DNA of 64,000 nucleotides from an uncultured Reyranella sp. (lineage in GTDB: Bacteria; Pseudomonadota; Alphaproteobacteria; Reyranellales; Reyranellaceae): assembly GCF_945957355.1 (NCBI RefSeq), contig NZ_CAMFKM010000021.1, positions 1 to 64,000 of the forward strand, read 5' to 3'. The translations under genes and the position numbers were made by a program. Every line of letters starts with the position of its first letter. The stretch's first letter is position 1. Below are positions 17,150 through 25,866 of the stretch, piece after piece. Under the pieces are notes generated by a model that saw only the letters and a list, made by a program, of their open reading frames with translations, was not told the origin of the DNA and did not search any database.

Positions 17150-17611
17150 CGGCTTCACCATGCGCAGCGTCTCGGTCTGGAAGCCGCGGCGCTCGTAGAA
17201 TTCCACGGCGCGGCGATTGTCGGCGAACACGTCGAGGCACAGGAAGCGGTAGCCCTGCGCGCGCGCCCAGGTCTCGGCCGCCTGCATCATCAGGTGAGCG
17301 ATGCCCTGGCCCTCGGCCTCCTCGCTGAGCGCCAGCAGCGAGACATAGCCGCAGGGCTCGTCGGTCACCCCGTCCTTGAACGGGCGCATGTGGATGTAAC
17401 CGAGGCGCTGGCCGTCGGCCGACCAGGCGACGAGCGTCTGCGCGGTGGGATCGACGGCAGCAAAGGTCGCCTTCATGTAGCGGTCCTGGAAGCCTTCCAT
17501 GGCGGCCAGGTCATGCCAGGCGGGGCCGGGCACGCCGGACAGGCGCGGCGACAGGCTGTGCAGGAAGTCAGTGTCTTCGGGGCGGGCAGGGCGTAACTCG
17601 ATGGCGATCAT
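17144..17611 (-). CDS. GNAT family N-acetyltransferase
   Basis: This is a GCN5-related acetyltransferase (155 residues). The acetyl-CoA-binding motif region YVSLLALSEEAEGQGIAHLMM is followed by the C-terminal CLDVFADNRRAVEFYERRGF block, both typical. It starts at an ATG preceded by GAGAGGGACC. The acceptor substrate is unknown. It is divergent from the SplB-like gene; the LexA box in the shared 91-bp gap lies 64 bp from this start, so SOS control of both genes is possible but only inferred. Confidence 0.88.
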   Translation of the reverse strand: MIAIELRPARPEDTDFLHSLSPRLSGVPGPAWHDLAAMEGFQDRYMKATFAAVDPTAQTLVAWSADGQRLGYIHMRPFKDGVTDEPCGYVSLLALSEEAEGQGIAHLMMQAAETWARAQGYRFLCLDVFADNRRAVEFYERRGFQTETLRMVKPL

Positions 17612-17667
17612 GGTCCCTCTCTAGGGGTGGTCCTATCCGGAGACAATGAACCCCCAGAGACAGTGGC

Positions 17668-17689
17668 TTGACTCGTTCCCTTTTTGTTC
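17668..17689 (+). promoter_or_regulatory. LexA (SOS) box inside a TTGACT promoter
   Basis: GTTC-CCTTTTT-GTTC at 17675-17689 is a perfect match to GTTC-N7-GTTC, the operator bound by alphaproteobacterial LexA. A -35-like TTGACT (17668-17673) lies immediately upstream, so the box fills the -35/-10 spacer, where a repressor would block polymerase. The downstream ATG at 17703 is 14 bp away. Confidence 0.7.
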
Positions 17690-17702
17690 TAAGAGTCGAC
17701 CC

Positions 17703-18836
17703 ATGAAAGAGCCCATCCCGCCGCTCTATCCGGACGACCAGATCGCCGAGCCGCAGCACAACGGACGGGGCGCGCTCAGCAACGCGTCGAGCCGCTACGA
17801 CGACGAGAAGCGCATCCGCACCAACGACGGCTGGGACATCGAGGACGAGCTGCCGCCGCTGCGCACCACGCTGACGAAGGACGCCACCCGCACCATCATC
17901 GCGCGCAACAGCTCGCCGGACGTGCCGTTCGATCGTTCGATCAATCCCTATCGTGGCTGCGAGCATGGCTGCATCTACTGCTTCGCGCGGCCGACCCATG
18001 CCTATCTCGGCCTGTCGCCCGGCCTCGATTTCGAGACCAGGATCCTGTTCAAGCCGGAAGCCGCGGCGCTTCTGACCGCCGAGCTCGCCTCGCCGAAATA
18101 TCGCTGCGACGTGGTGGCGATGGGCACCAACACCGATCCCTACCAGCCGGTCGAACGCGACCTCAAGATCACGCGGCAGATCCTGCGCGTGCTCAGCGAC
18201 TTCAACAATCCTGTCGGGATCGTCACCAAGAACCACCTGATCACGCGCGACATCGACATCCTGGGCGACATGGCCAAACGCAACCTGGCCGAAGTGTTCC
18301 TGTCGGTGACCACGCTCGACCGCGACCTCGCACGCACCATGGAGCCGCGCGCCTCGGCACCGCATCGCAGGCTCGACGCGATCCGCGAACTGGCGTCGGC
18401 CGGCATTCCGGTGGGCGTGATGACGGCGCCGATGATCCCCGGCCTCAACGATCACGAGATGGAGTCCATTCTCGATGCGGCCGCCGCAGCAGGCGCCACG
18501 CGCGCGGGCTACACGGCCCTGCGCCTGCCGCTCGAGATCAAGGAGCTGTTCGAGGAGTGGTTGCGCGCCAACCGGCCCGACCGCGCCGATCGAGTCCTGT
18601 CGCTGATCCGCCAGATCCGCGGCGGTGAGCTCTACAAGGCGGAGTTCGGCACGCGCATGAGGGGCGAGGGTCCGATCGCGCAGCTTTTGAGCAAGCGGTT
18701 CGCGGCGGCGGTGAAGCGCCTCGAGCTCAACAGGGTCCGCTACCGCCTCGATACGATGCGCTTCGCCGTGCCCGCCGCCGCCCGCACGGCATTGGTCGAT
18801 GCCCGGCGCGACGCAAGGCAGATGAGATTGTTCTAG
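17703..18836 (+). CDS. PA0069-family (SplB-like) radical SAM protein
   Basis: This is a radical SAM enzyme (377 residues) with the cluster motif CEHGCIYC in NPYRGCEHGCIYCFARPTH, then the strand VVAMGTNTDPYQPVE. It belongs to the family distantly related to spore photoproduct lyase; the reaction is not established. The frame is open from 17646, but that start would put the LexA box inside the coding region, so the ATG at 17703 is chosen. No clear ribosome site precedes it, and a leaderless transcript would fit the promoter. The box suggests induction by DNA damage. Confidence 0.88.
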   Translation: MKEPIPPLYPDDQIAEPQHNGRGALSNASSRYDDEKRIRTNDGWDIEDELPPLRTTLTKDATRTIIARNSSPDVPFDRSINPYRGCEHGCIYCFARPTHAYLGLSPGLDFETRILFKPEAAALLTAELASPKYRCDVVAMGTNTDPYQPVERDLKITRQILRVLSDFNNPVGIVTKNHLITRDIDILGDMAKRNLAEVFLSVTTLDRDLARTMEPRASAPHRRLDAIRELASAGIPVGVMTAPMIPGLNDHEMESILDAAAAAGATRAGYTALRLPLEIKELFEEWLRANRPDRADRVLSLIRQIRGGELYKAEFGTRMRGEGPIAQLLSKRFAAAVKRLELNRVRYRLDTMRFAVPAAARTALVDARRDARQMRLF

Positions 18837-18848
18837 AGGAGTGGAACC

Positions 18849-19478
18849 ATGGCCGACGAACTGATCCTGTTTACCCATCCGCAGTCGCGCGGAGCGATGA
18901 TCCACTGGATGCTGGAGGAGATCGGCTGTCCCTACCGGCTCGAGGTGAAGCAATTCGGGCCCGACATGAAGTCGCCCGAGTATCTCGCCATCAATCCGAT
19001 GGGCAAGGTGCCGGCGCTGCGCCACGGCAAGACGGTCGTCACGGAGAGCGCCGCCATCCTCTGCTATCTCGCCGACCTCTTTCCCGAGGCGAAGCTCGCG
19101 CCGCCGCCTGCCGAGCGTGGCGCCTACTATCGCTGGCTGTTCTTCGTCGCCGGTTGCGGCGAGCCGGCCCTGGCCAACAAGGCCGCCGGCTGGAGTCCCG
19201 ACACCAAGCTGCAGGTGATGTTCGGCTACGGCTCCTATGACCGCACCCTTGAGACCGTGGCCCAGGCGGTTGCGGAGCGCCCGACCATTGCCGCCGACCA
19301 CTTCACCGCGGCCGATCTCTACATGGCGTCGTTCCTGCACTGGGGCATGATGTTCGGCGGCATCGAGAAGCGGCCGGTGTTCGAGGAGTATGCCGAGCGC
19401 CATGTCGGACGGCCGGCAGCGCTGCGGGCACAGGAACAGGGGGCGAAGATCATGGCCTCCCTGGCCCCGTCGAGCTGA
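18849..19478 (+). CDS. Glutathione S-transferase family protein
   Basis: This is a GST (209 residues). The thioredoxin-like N-terminal domain contains NPMGKVPALRHGKTVVTESAAILCYLA, whose Pro and Glu-Ser bind glutathione. The all-helical C-terminal domain follows, with the usual FTAADLYMAS aspartate cap. GGAG lies six bases before the ATG. It may be co-transcribed with the upstream SplB-like gene, 12 bp away, which would bring it under the same SOS promoter. The substrate is unknown. Confidence 0.9.
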   Translation: MADELILFTHPQSRGAMIHWMLEEIGCPYRLEVKQFGPDMKSPEYLAINPMGKVPALRHGKTVVTESAAILCYLADLFPEAKLAPPPAERGAYYRWLFFVAGCGEPALANKAAGWSPDTKLQVMFGYGSYDRTLETVAQAVAERPTIAADHFTAADLYMASFLHWGMMFGGIEKRPVFEEYAERHVGRPAALRAQEQGAKIMASLAPSS

Positions 19479-19556
19479 CGAGGCAGGCGCGACGCACGGC
19501 AGATGAAGCTTTTCCAGGCGAGAAGCGTTCAGGCCGAGTTGGCAAGCAGCCTCAAC

Positions 19557-19630
19557 GGAGCGCGCAACTCCAGTTGCGCTCATGTCTTGCCTGTCGACAG
19601 AGCTTGAGCGCAACTGGAGTTGCGCGCTCC
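19557..19630. repeat. Intergenic perfect inverted repeat, family B copy 1
   Basis: A 26-bp perfect inverted repeat (19557-19582 and 19605-19630) flanks a 22-base spacer that itself contains CTGTCGACAG. Each arm is also a palindrome (GCGCAACT-CC-AGTTGCGC), so the element can fold into one long hairpin or two short ones. It separates the GST gene from a converging transporter gene. A relative with paired base changes lies at 50745-50802. Confidence 0.85.
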
Positions 19631-19644
19631 AATGATTCAGGTCG

Positions 19645-20559
19645 TCACGACAGGAGCAGCGTCCGCACGAGCGGCAGGGTCACGAAGGCCAGCACCGTGT
19701 CGACCATGATGACGAAGGCCAGCGTCTCCTCGTCGAGCTTGAACTTGCCGGCGATGATGAAGGACAGGAGCTGGCTGGGCATTGCCGCTTCGAGGATGGC
19801 GGCATTGGCATAGACGCCCGTCAGTCCAAACGGGCCCACGGCGCTGGAGACCACCAGCGGCGCGAAGGCGAGCTTGATGGCGGCGACCGGAAGTGCGAGC
19901 GCCATCAGCTTCGTGGCCGAGAAGCGCAGCGCCATACCGAGCGACAGCATCATGATGCCGCTCACCGCCACGGCGAGGATCGACGCCGCATCCATGACCA
20001 TCGCCGGGCAGGGAATGCCCGAGAGCTTCCACAGGACCGCGACGACGAGCGCCCAGATCGGCGGCAGCTTCAGCGCCTCGAGCGCGGTGCGGCGGAAGGT
20101 GATCGGCTCCTGGCTGCCATAGGCGATGGCGATCATGGCCCCGATCGTCAGGTTGAGCGAGGACTTGGTGACCTCGAACAGGACCGAGACCTCGGAGACC
20201 TGGTCGGCCTGGCCGGGAAAGACGCCCAGCAGCACCGGCAGGCCGAGATAGGTGACGTTGCCGAACGCCGCGCCCAACATCATCGCGCCCTTGGTCGGGC
20301 CGGGGATCGGCAGGAAGTGGAACACCAGGAAGCCCACGACGAGGCAGGACAGCGTGCCGATCGCGGCCAAAGCGGGGATTTCGAAGAACAGGCGGCTGAT
20401 CGTGCCGTCCATGACCGTGCGGAACACCAGCGCCGGCAGGAAGACGTAGAGCACCAGCTTATTCATCGACTGGCGCGTCTGCTCCATGCCGGGAATGAAG
20501 TGTCGGAGCAGGGCGCCCAGGAAGGCGATGGCGGCCAGAGGCAGGAAAGCAGCGATCAT
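19645..20559 (-). CDS. AEC (auxin efflux carrier) family transporter
   Basis: This is an integral membrane protein (304 residues) with about ten helices in two similar halves. LYVFLPALVFRTVMDG in the first half and AAILEAAMPSQLLSFIIAGKF in the second are characteristic of the auxin-efflux-carrier superfamily of secondary transporters. The substrate is not predictable; bacterial members often carry organic acids. It is transcribed on the minus strand after the nucleotidyltransferase gene, 12 bp downstream of that stop. Confidence 0.87.
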   Translation of the reverse strand: MIAAFLPLAAIAFLGALLRHFIPGMEQTRQSMNKLVLYVFLPALVFRTVMDGTISRLFFEIPALAAIGTLSCLVVGFLVFHFLPIPGPTKGAMMLGAAFGNVTYLGLPVLLGVFPGQADQVSEVSVLFEVTKSSLNLTIGAMIAIAYGSQEPITFRRTALEALKLPPIWALVVAVLWKLSGIPCPAMVMDAASILAVAVSGIMMLSLGMALRFSATKLMALALPVAAIKLAFAPLVVSSAVGPFGLTGVYANAAILEAAMPSQLLSFIIAGKFKLDEETLAFVIMVDTVLAFVTLPLVRTLLLS

Positions 20560-20571
20560 CGGAGCGGGAGT

Positions 20572-21114
20572 CTAATCGAGAAACTCGACCTTGGGCCACA
20601 GTTCGCGCCAGCGCTTGGCCTCGACACGGGCGTCGTACTCATGACGGCGCGTGCGGCCGTACGGGGTCGGACGGCAGCGCAGGTTCAGGAGATCGTCGGT
20701 GCCGAGCGGCGCGATGACGGTGAGCGTGTCGCAGGCTTCGAGGCGCACGCCGATCCCTGTCACCGACTCCAGCCAGTGGATCATCGCGTCCGCGGTGTCG
20801 CGATGCGGCGGCAGCTCCTTCCAGACATGCATGCGCGCCTGGTTGCGCACCTGCCAGGGCTGGCCGGGGAGCAGCCCGTCGAGCCGTCTCTCGAATTCTG
20901 CCTCGCTCTCGCGCGAAACGTCGCCCGCGTCGAAATAGATGACGTCGATATCCACAGGCAGACGCGCCGGCACGATGCCGTGCAGATGGTCCCAGACGCG
21001 ATTGCGCACGAATCCCGCGGCAATGCACCAGTCTGGCAGATCGAGTTCGCGGACCGCACGAAGCTGTTCCATCGCGATGGCGTCTTCTGCGATGATGCGG
21101 GCGACGAGGGACAT
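20572..21114 (-). CDS. Nucleotidyltransferase family protein (DUF925 type)
   Basis: This 180-residue protein has the nucleotidyltransferase-like core: WCIAAGFVRNRVWDHLHG corresponds to the glycine-rich loop region and VDIDVIYFD carries the paired aspartates. RCRPTPYGRTRRHEYDARVEAKRW forms the basic C-terminal part. The family is conserved in bacteria but of unknown target. It is divergent from rnhB, with 31 bp between start codons. Confidence 0.82.
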   Translation of the reverse strand: MSLVARIIAEDAIAMEQLRAVRELDLPDWCIAAGFVRNRVWDHLHGIVPARLPVDIDVIYFDAGDVSRESEAEFERRLDGLLPGQPWQVRNQARMHVWKELPPHRDTADAMIHWLESVTGIGVRLEACDTLTVIAPLGTDDLLNLRCRPTPYGRTRRHEYDARVEAKRWRELWPKVEFLD

Positions 21115-21145
21115 GGGCTCAGTCTAGCCGGCCTCGATGGGGATA

Positions 21146-21754
21146 ATGCCGAGCTTTCGATTCGAACTGCGTTGCGAAGGACGTGTTGCCGGCGTCGACG
21201 AGGCCGGGCGCGGGCCTTTGGCTGGACCCGTCTATGCGGCGGCGGCCGTGATCGACCGCGCGCGGGCGGCACGCAAGCTGCTGCGCATGATCGACGATTC
21301 CAAGAAGCTCACTCTCGAACAGCGCGAAGAAGCCTATGAGGCCATGATCGCCTCGGGCGTCGTGCAGTTCGCGGTGGCCGAGGCCAGCGTCGAGGAAATC
21401 GACAGGGTCAACATCCTTCAGGCCACATATCTCGCCATGCGCCGCGCCGTGCAGGCGCTGACCGAGCAGCCCGAGGTCGTACTGATCGACGGCAACCGCG
21501 TGCCGCCACAACTGGGATGCCGCGCCGAGACCATCGTCGGCGGCGATGCGCATTCCTACTCGATCGCCGCCGCCTCGATCTTCGCCAAGGTGACGCGCGA
21601 CCGCTACATGCACGCGCTCGCGCGGACCTATCCCGGCTATGGCTGGGAGACCAATCGCGGCTATGGCAGCCAGCAGCATCTCGAAGCGCTGTCGCTGCTG
21701 GGGCCCACGCCACACCACCGGCGCAGCTTCGCGCCCGTCACGCGGCTGGTATGA
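21146..21754 (+). CDS. rnhB: Ribonuclease HII
   Basis: This enzyme removes ribonucleotides and RNA primers from DNA-RNA hybrids (202 residues). The catalytic Asp-Glu-Asp-Asp set is visible: GVDEAGRGPLAGPV, DSKKLTLEQR, VLIDGN and GGDAHSYSIAAASIFAKVTRD. The ATG at 21146 has GGGG five bases upstream; the ATG nine bases earlier (21137) lacks this. In related alphaproteobacteria rnhB commonly neighbours ccrM (recalled synteny); here accessory genes intervene. Confidence 0.95.
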   Translation: MPSFRFELRCEGRVAGVDEAGRGPLAGPVYAAAAVIDRARAARKLLRMIDDSKKLTLEQREEAYEAMIASGVVQFAVAEASVEEIDRVNILQATYLAMRRAVQALTEQPEVVLIDGNRVPPQLGCRAETIVGGDAHSYSIAAASIFAKVTRDRYMHALARTYPGYGWETNRGYGSQQHLEALSLLGPTPHHRRSFAPVTRLV

Positions 21755-21757
21755 GGC

Positions 21758-22153
21758 ATGGGCCTCGGCTCGATCCGCAACATCGACTACGTGGTCCTGC
21801 TCTGCGAGGACATGGCCCGCGCGCGGCAGTTCTATCTCGACGTGATGAAGTTCCGGATCGAGCGCGAGACGCCGCGCTGGGTGAGCTTCCATGTCGGGTC
21901 GGGCCTGCTCTGCCTGCGGCCGCGCAGTCTCGACGGCGCCTTCCGGGACGGGTCGGGTGCGCCTGCGGGCTCGGCCTCGGTGCAACTCGCCTTCAGGGTC
22001 GCCCCGCCCGAGATCGACGAGATCCAGGCCGAGTTGGCGGCCGCCGGCGTCGACCTCATGGGCCCGCCGCGCGACATCCCGGCCTGGGGCCATCGCGCGC
22101 TCTTCTTCCGCGACCCCGAAGGCAACGTCATCGAGATCTACGCCGAAGTCTGA
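21758..22153 (+). CDS. VOC family (glyoxalase-like) protein
   Basis: This is a vicinal-oxygen-chelate fold protein (131 residues) with paired beta-alpha-beta modules: IDYVVLLCEDMARARQFYLDVMKF opens the first, and HRALFFRDPEGNVIEIYAEV closes the second with the family's metal-site glutamate. Members include glyoxalase I, dioxygenases and resistance proteins, and the sequence does not specify which. The start is four bases after the rnhB stop, so the genes are probably co-transcribed. Confidence 0.88.
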   Translation: MGLGSIRNIDYVVLLCEDMARARQFYLDVMKFRIERETPRWVSFHVGSGLLCLRPRSLDGAFRDGSGAPAGSASVQLAFRVAPPEIDEIQAELAAAGVDLMGPPRDIPAWGHRALFFRDPEGNVIEIYAEV

Positions 22154-22169
22154 CGGCAGGAGACCCATC

Positions 22170-22796
22170 ATGCTCAAGCTCTATTACACGGCCAGTACCT
22201 GCTCGCTCGCCACGCACATCGTGCTGGAGGAGGTCGGCGCCGACTATTCGACAGTACGCATCGACTTCGCCACGGCGCAGCAGACGTCGCCCGAATACCT
22301 GAAGATCAATCCCAAGGGCCGCGTGCCGGCGCTGGTGACCGACGAGGGCATCCTCACCGAGACGCCGGCGATGCTGGTCTATGTCGCGCAGCGCTTCCCG
22401 AAGGCGCGGCTCGCGCCGATGGACGATCCGTTCTTCTTCGCGCAGATCCAGTCGTTCAATTCCTATCTCTGTTCGCACCTCCACGTGGCGCACGCCCATC
22501 GCATGCGCGGTCATCGCTGGGTCGATGCCGACGATGCGGCGGCGATCGCCGCCATGCAGCGCAAGGTGCCGGAATCGGTCGGCGGCGCCTTCGAGATGAT
22601 CGAGCGCGAGATGCTGAAGGGCCCGTGGGTGATGGGCGACCAGTACACGATCTGCGACCCCTATCTCTTCACGCTCGCCCAGTGGCTGGAGAAGGACGGC
22701 GTCGATCCGGCGCGCATCCCCCGCGTGGTCGATCACCGCCGACGTATGTCGGAGCGGCCGGGCGTCAAGAAGGCGATCGCCGAGGAAACTGCCTGA
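22170..22796 (+). CDS. Glutathione S-transferase family protein
   Basis: This is the second GST of the region (208 residues). It begins MLKLYYTASTCSLATHIVLEEVG, with the Ser/Cys-type active-site start seen in beta-class enzymes; NPKGRVPALVTDEGILTETPAML binds glutathione. The C-terminal helical domain has TICDPYLFTLAQWLE. GGCAGGAG precedes the ATG. It follows the VOC gene by 16 bp. GST and VOC enzymes together suggest detoxification of electrophiles, but the substrate is unknown. Confidence 0.92.
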   Translation: MLKLYYTASTCSLATHIVLEEVGADYSTVRIDFATAQQTSPEYLKINPKGRVPALVTDEGILTETPAMLVYVAQRFPKARLAPMDDPFFFAQIQSFNSYLCSHLHVAHAHRMRGHRWVDADDAAAIAAMQRKVPESVGGAFEMIEREMLKGPWVMGDQYTICDPYLFTLAQWLEKDGVDPARIPRVVDHRRRMSERPGVKKAIAEETA

Positions 22797-22813
22797 AAGA
22801 GGGAGGTCGCGTC

Positions 22814-23179
22814 ATGTCCAGACTCGTCACGTCACTGATGCTCGTACTGGGCCTCACGGTAGCCAGCGTATCGTCGGTCGTCGCCCAGCAGGCGCAGGTC
22901 CAGACGCCGCCGTCTCCACGGGAAGCGATCGAGAAGAGCAAGGAGTCCGCGGCGGAGAGGGCCCGTGCGATGGGGCCGGAACTCAAGGCGCTGCGGGACG
23001 AGATGACGGCGCAGGTCGGTGAACTGCGGGCAATGGTCGACCGGAAGGTCGATGAAGCCGGCCACAAGGCGATGACCGTTGCGATCTGGGGCGCCGTGGG
23101 CTTCTTCGCGCTGATGGTCCTCGCCTCGGTGCTGGGCGGGGTGATCGTGGCGCTGCTGTTGCGGCGCAGTCGCGCCTAG
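22814..23179 (+). CDS. Small exported membrane protein of unknown function
   Basis: I do not recognise this 121-residue protein. It has a clear Sec signal peptide (cleavage after SSVVAQ), then a charged helical segment of about 60 residues likely to form a coiled coil, and a C-terminal membrane helix (VGFFALMVLASVLGGVIVALLL) ending in RRSRA. This predicts a periplasmic rod anchored in the inner membrane. GGGAGG precedes the ATG. It overlaps the converging GMC oxidoreductase gene by four bases. Confidence 0.78.
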   Translation: MSRLVTSLMLVLGLTVASVSSVVAQQAQVQTPPSPREAIEKSKESAAERARAMGPELKALRDEMTAQVGELRAMVDRKVDEAGHKAMTVAIWGAVGFFALMVLASVLGGVIVALLLRRSRA

Positions 23180-24834
23180 CCCGCCAGCACCAGGTCGCTC
23201 GCCTTCTCGGCGACTGCGGTCACGGCCGCGTTGATCATCGCCGCGGGCAGGCCGGGCAGGACCGAGGCGTCGATGACGCGCAATCCCGCGACGCCTTTTA
23301 CGCGCAAGGCCTCGTCGACGACGGCACCGATGCGGCAAGTGCCGACGGGATGGTGGAACGAATCCGTCGCCCGGCGGATGAAGTCGGTGCGGCCGGCTTC
23401 CGTCGTCCAGGCCGGTCCGGGATAGACCTCCTTCGCGCGCCAGTCGTCGAAGGCTTTCGCCGCGCCGATCTCGCGCGCGATCTCGACGCCCTTCGCCAGC
23501 ACCGCGAGATCGTCGGAGTCGCCCAGGTAGTTCGGATCGATGATCGCCGCCGCCCGCGGATCGCTCGAGGCGAGCCTCACGCTGCCGCGGCTGCGCGGCT
23601 GCAGGTGGCAGGGCACGAGGACGTAGGCTGGCGCGGCGAGAGGACCGACGGTCGGGCGCACGAACGGCACCGACAGGCACATGACGAGGATGTCGGGGCT
23701 CCGGCCGGCGGTCGCGTGCGGCACGTAGAGGAGCGAGTCGCAGTGATTGTAGTGCGAGGGCGGGACCGGGCGGCGCGCCTGGTAGGCCACGCCGGCCAGC
23801 AGCGGGTGATCCTCCAGATGGCGGCCGACATCGGGCAGGTCGGCGGCGCTCGCGATGCCCAGTGCGCGCAGCTCGTCGGCCGGGCCGATGCCCGACAGCA
23901 TCAGCAGGCGTGGCGAATCGATAGCCCCGGCGCAGAGCAGCACGTCGCCCTCGGGCCGCACGACCCATCCGGCCAGGCGCACGCCGATGCACCGGCCGCG
24001 CTCGATTTCGAGGCCGAGCACTTCGGTGCCGGCGAGCAGGTCGACCGGTGCCCCGGCGGGACCGCTCTCGAGACTGTCGAGATAGGCCGTCGCGGCATCG
24101 TCGCGACTGTGGCCCTCGATGCTGAGCTGGTTCCAGCCGACGCCGACCGTGACTTCGCCGCCGAGGTCGGGCGTCACCGGGAAGCCCGCTTGCTGCGCCG
24201 CCGCCATGAAGGCCTCCGCGACCGGCGTGCGGTCCGTGACGTCGGCCAGCGACAGGACGTGCAGGGGGCCGTCGCCGCCGCGCCAGGCATTGGCGCCGCC
24301 CGAGAAGGTCTCGGCGCGCCTGAAGTAGGGCAGCAGGTCGGCGTGACGCCAGCCCGCCGGCCAGCGGTCGTAGGCCGCCGCATGGCCGCGCTGGTAGGCC
24401 AGCGCATTGATGATGCTCGATCCGCCCACCGCCTTGCCGCGCGGACACGTGATCGCGCGACCGCCCAGCCCGGGCTGCGGCGTCGTCATGTATCGCCAGT
24501 CCAGCGCGCTCTCCTGGAGGCTGGGCCAAGCCGGTGGGGCCGTGACGGCCGGCAGGTCGGCGCGCAAGCCCGCTTCGATCAGCAGCACGCGCCGCCCCGC
24601 CCGCGCGAGTCGATGCGCCAGCACGCAGCCCGCCGATCCCGCGCCCACGACCACATGATCATAGGTCGCGCGGAGTTGTTCGGACGACGTCAGGCTACGC
24701 ACGCCGCTGGCCGCCCTCGCCGGCGACGAAAGACCGGCAAGTGCAACGCCCCCGGCCATCGCCGCGCCAAGCGCTTCACGGCGCTTCAGTCCGCCCCTGC
24801 CGTCACTGTCTACAAGGGATCGTGTCCCGTTCAT
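23176..24834 (-). CDS. GMC family FAD-dependent oxidoreductase, exported
   Basis: This is a glucose-methanol-choline oxidoreductase (552 residues). A twin-arginine-like leader (LKRREALGAAMAGGVALAG, cleaved after SPARA) precedes the FAD-binding motif YDHVVVGAGSAGCVLAHRLA. GMC signature 1 (RGKAVGGSSIINALAYQRGH) and signature 2 (GAIDSPRLLMLSGIGP) are present, and the C-terminal catalytic histidine lies in DSFHHPVGTCRIG. It probably oxidises an alcohol in the periplasm. It follows the lysR gene on the same strand by 41 bp and may be controlled by it. Confidence 0.92.
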   Translation of the reverse strand: MNGTRSLVDSDGRGGLKRREALGAAMAGGVALAGLSSPARAASGVRSLTSSEQLRATYDHVVVGAGSAGCVLAHRLARAGRRVLLIEAGLRADLPAVTAPPAWPSLQESALDWRYMTTPQPGLGGRAITCPRGKAVGGSSIINALAYQRGHAAAYDRWPAGWRHADLLPYFRRAETFSGGANAWRGGDGPLHVLSLADVTDRTPVAEAFMAAAQQAGFPVTPDLGGEVTVGVGWNQLSIEGHSRDDAATAYLDSLESGPAGAPVDLLAGTEVLGLEIERGRCIGVRLAGWVVRPEGDVLLCAGAIDSPRLLMLSGIGPADELRALGIASAADLPDVGRHLEDHPLLAGVAYQARRPVPPSHYNHCDSLLYVPHATAGRSPDILVMCLSVPFVRPTVGPLAAPAYVLVPCHLQPRSRGSVRLASSDPRAAAIIDPNYLGDSDDLAVLAKGVEIAREIGAAKAFDDWRAKEVYPGPAWTTEAGRTDFIRRATDSFHHPVGTCRIGAVVDEALRVKGVAGLRVIDASVLPGLPAAMINAAVTAVAEKASDLVLAG

Positions 24835-24875
24835 CCCGCCCCCAAGAAAGTCCCCGCGCCGCGGCAATCCTATGT

Positions 24876-25772
24876 TCAAGTCTTGATGAAATCGACGAAG
24901 GCGCGCAGCGGTGCGGGCAGGTGGCGGCGGCCGGGATAGTAGAGGAAGGGGCCCGGGAAGCTCTGCCACCAGGGCATGAGCACGGGTTCGAGGGCACCGC
25001 TGTCGAGATGCGGGCGCAGCCATTCTTCGAAGAGGTGGACGATGCCGAGGCCGGCGATGCCGGCGCTGACCGCGAGGTCCGCCGCGGCGCCGATCCGCAC
25101 CACCAGCGGTCCGGTGGGGTCGACCCTCACTATTTCGCCATCGCGCTCGAATTCCCAGGGCGGCGACGCGCCGCTGGCGAACTGGCCGCGCAGGCAGGCG
25201 TGCGTCAGCAGATCGCGCGGATGCTGCGGCCGGCCGCGCGCGGCGATATAGTCGGGGGAGGCGGCCGTGGCGAAGCGCTGGACGTGCGGGCCGATCGGGA
25301 CTGCGATCATGTCCTGCTCGAGCCGTTCGTCGTAGCGGATCCCGGCGTCGCAGCCGGCCGTCAGCACATCGACGAAGCTGTCCTCGACGACGACCTCCAG
25401 GCGGATGTCAGGGTAGGCCTTCAGGAACGGTGCCACGATCGGGGGCAGCACCAGACGCGCCGCCACGCCCGGCACGTTGAGGCGTAGCGTTCCGACCGGC
25501 CGGTCGCGAAAGCTGTTCACGACGTCCAGCGCCGCCTCGACTTCGCCCAGCGCCGGCGTCAGTCGCTCGAGGAGTCGGGCGCCCGCTTCGGTCGGGGCGA
25601 CGCTGCGCGTCGTCCGATTGAGCAGGCGCACGCCGAGCCTGGCCTCCACCCGCCGCACGGCCTCGCTGAGACTCGACGCCGACACGCGGCCCAGCCGTGC
25701 CGCCTCCCGGAATCCGCCGGCCTGGGCGACGGAAGCGAAAGCGGAGAGATCGTTCAGGTCGTCCATCGCCAT
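24876..25772 (-). CDS. LysR family transcriptional regulator
   Basis: This is a LysR-type regulator (298 residues). The N-terminal winged helix is clear (FASVAQAGGFREAARLGRVSA and RRVEARLGVRLLNRTTRS), followed by the periplasmic-binding-like effector domain. Two ATG codons (25772 and 25766) are possible starts and neither has a ribosome site. An 18-bp inverted repeat abuts the first, fitting autoregulation. It is divergent from the aldo/keto reductase and upstream of the GMC oxidase, its two likely targets by position. Confidence 0.92.
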   Translation of the reverse strand: MAMDDLNDLSAFASVAQAGGFREAARLGRVSASSLSEAVRRVEARLGVRLLNRTTRSVAPTEAGARLLERLTPALGEVEAALDVVNSFRDRPVGTLRLNVPGVAARLVLPPIVAPFLKAYPDIRLEVVVEDSFVDVLTAGCDAGIRYDERLEQDMIAVPIGPHVQRFATAASPDYIAARGRPQHPRDLLTHACLRGQFASGASPPWEFERDGEIVRVDPTGPLVVRIGAAADLAVSAGIAGLGIVHLFEEWLRPHLDSGALEPVLMPWWQSFPGPFLYYPGRRHLPAPLRAFVDFIKT

Positions 25773-25790
25773 TGTGCGTAATTTCGCACA
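25773..25790. promoter_or_regulatory. Candidate LysR operator
   Basis: TGTGCG-TAATTT-CGCACA is a perfect 6-6-6 inverted repeat directly upstream of the lysR start, in the 94-bp gap shared with the divergent aldo/keto reductase gene. It fits the T-N11-A pattern of LysR-type binding sites. Assignment is by position and symmetry only. Confidence 0.5.
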
Positions 25791-25866
25791 GGCCGTTGCG
25801 ATTGGGCAGGATTATCGCTCAGAGAGACAAGGTCCATATGTCGGCGGTCCCCACAGGAGAGTTCTC

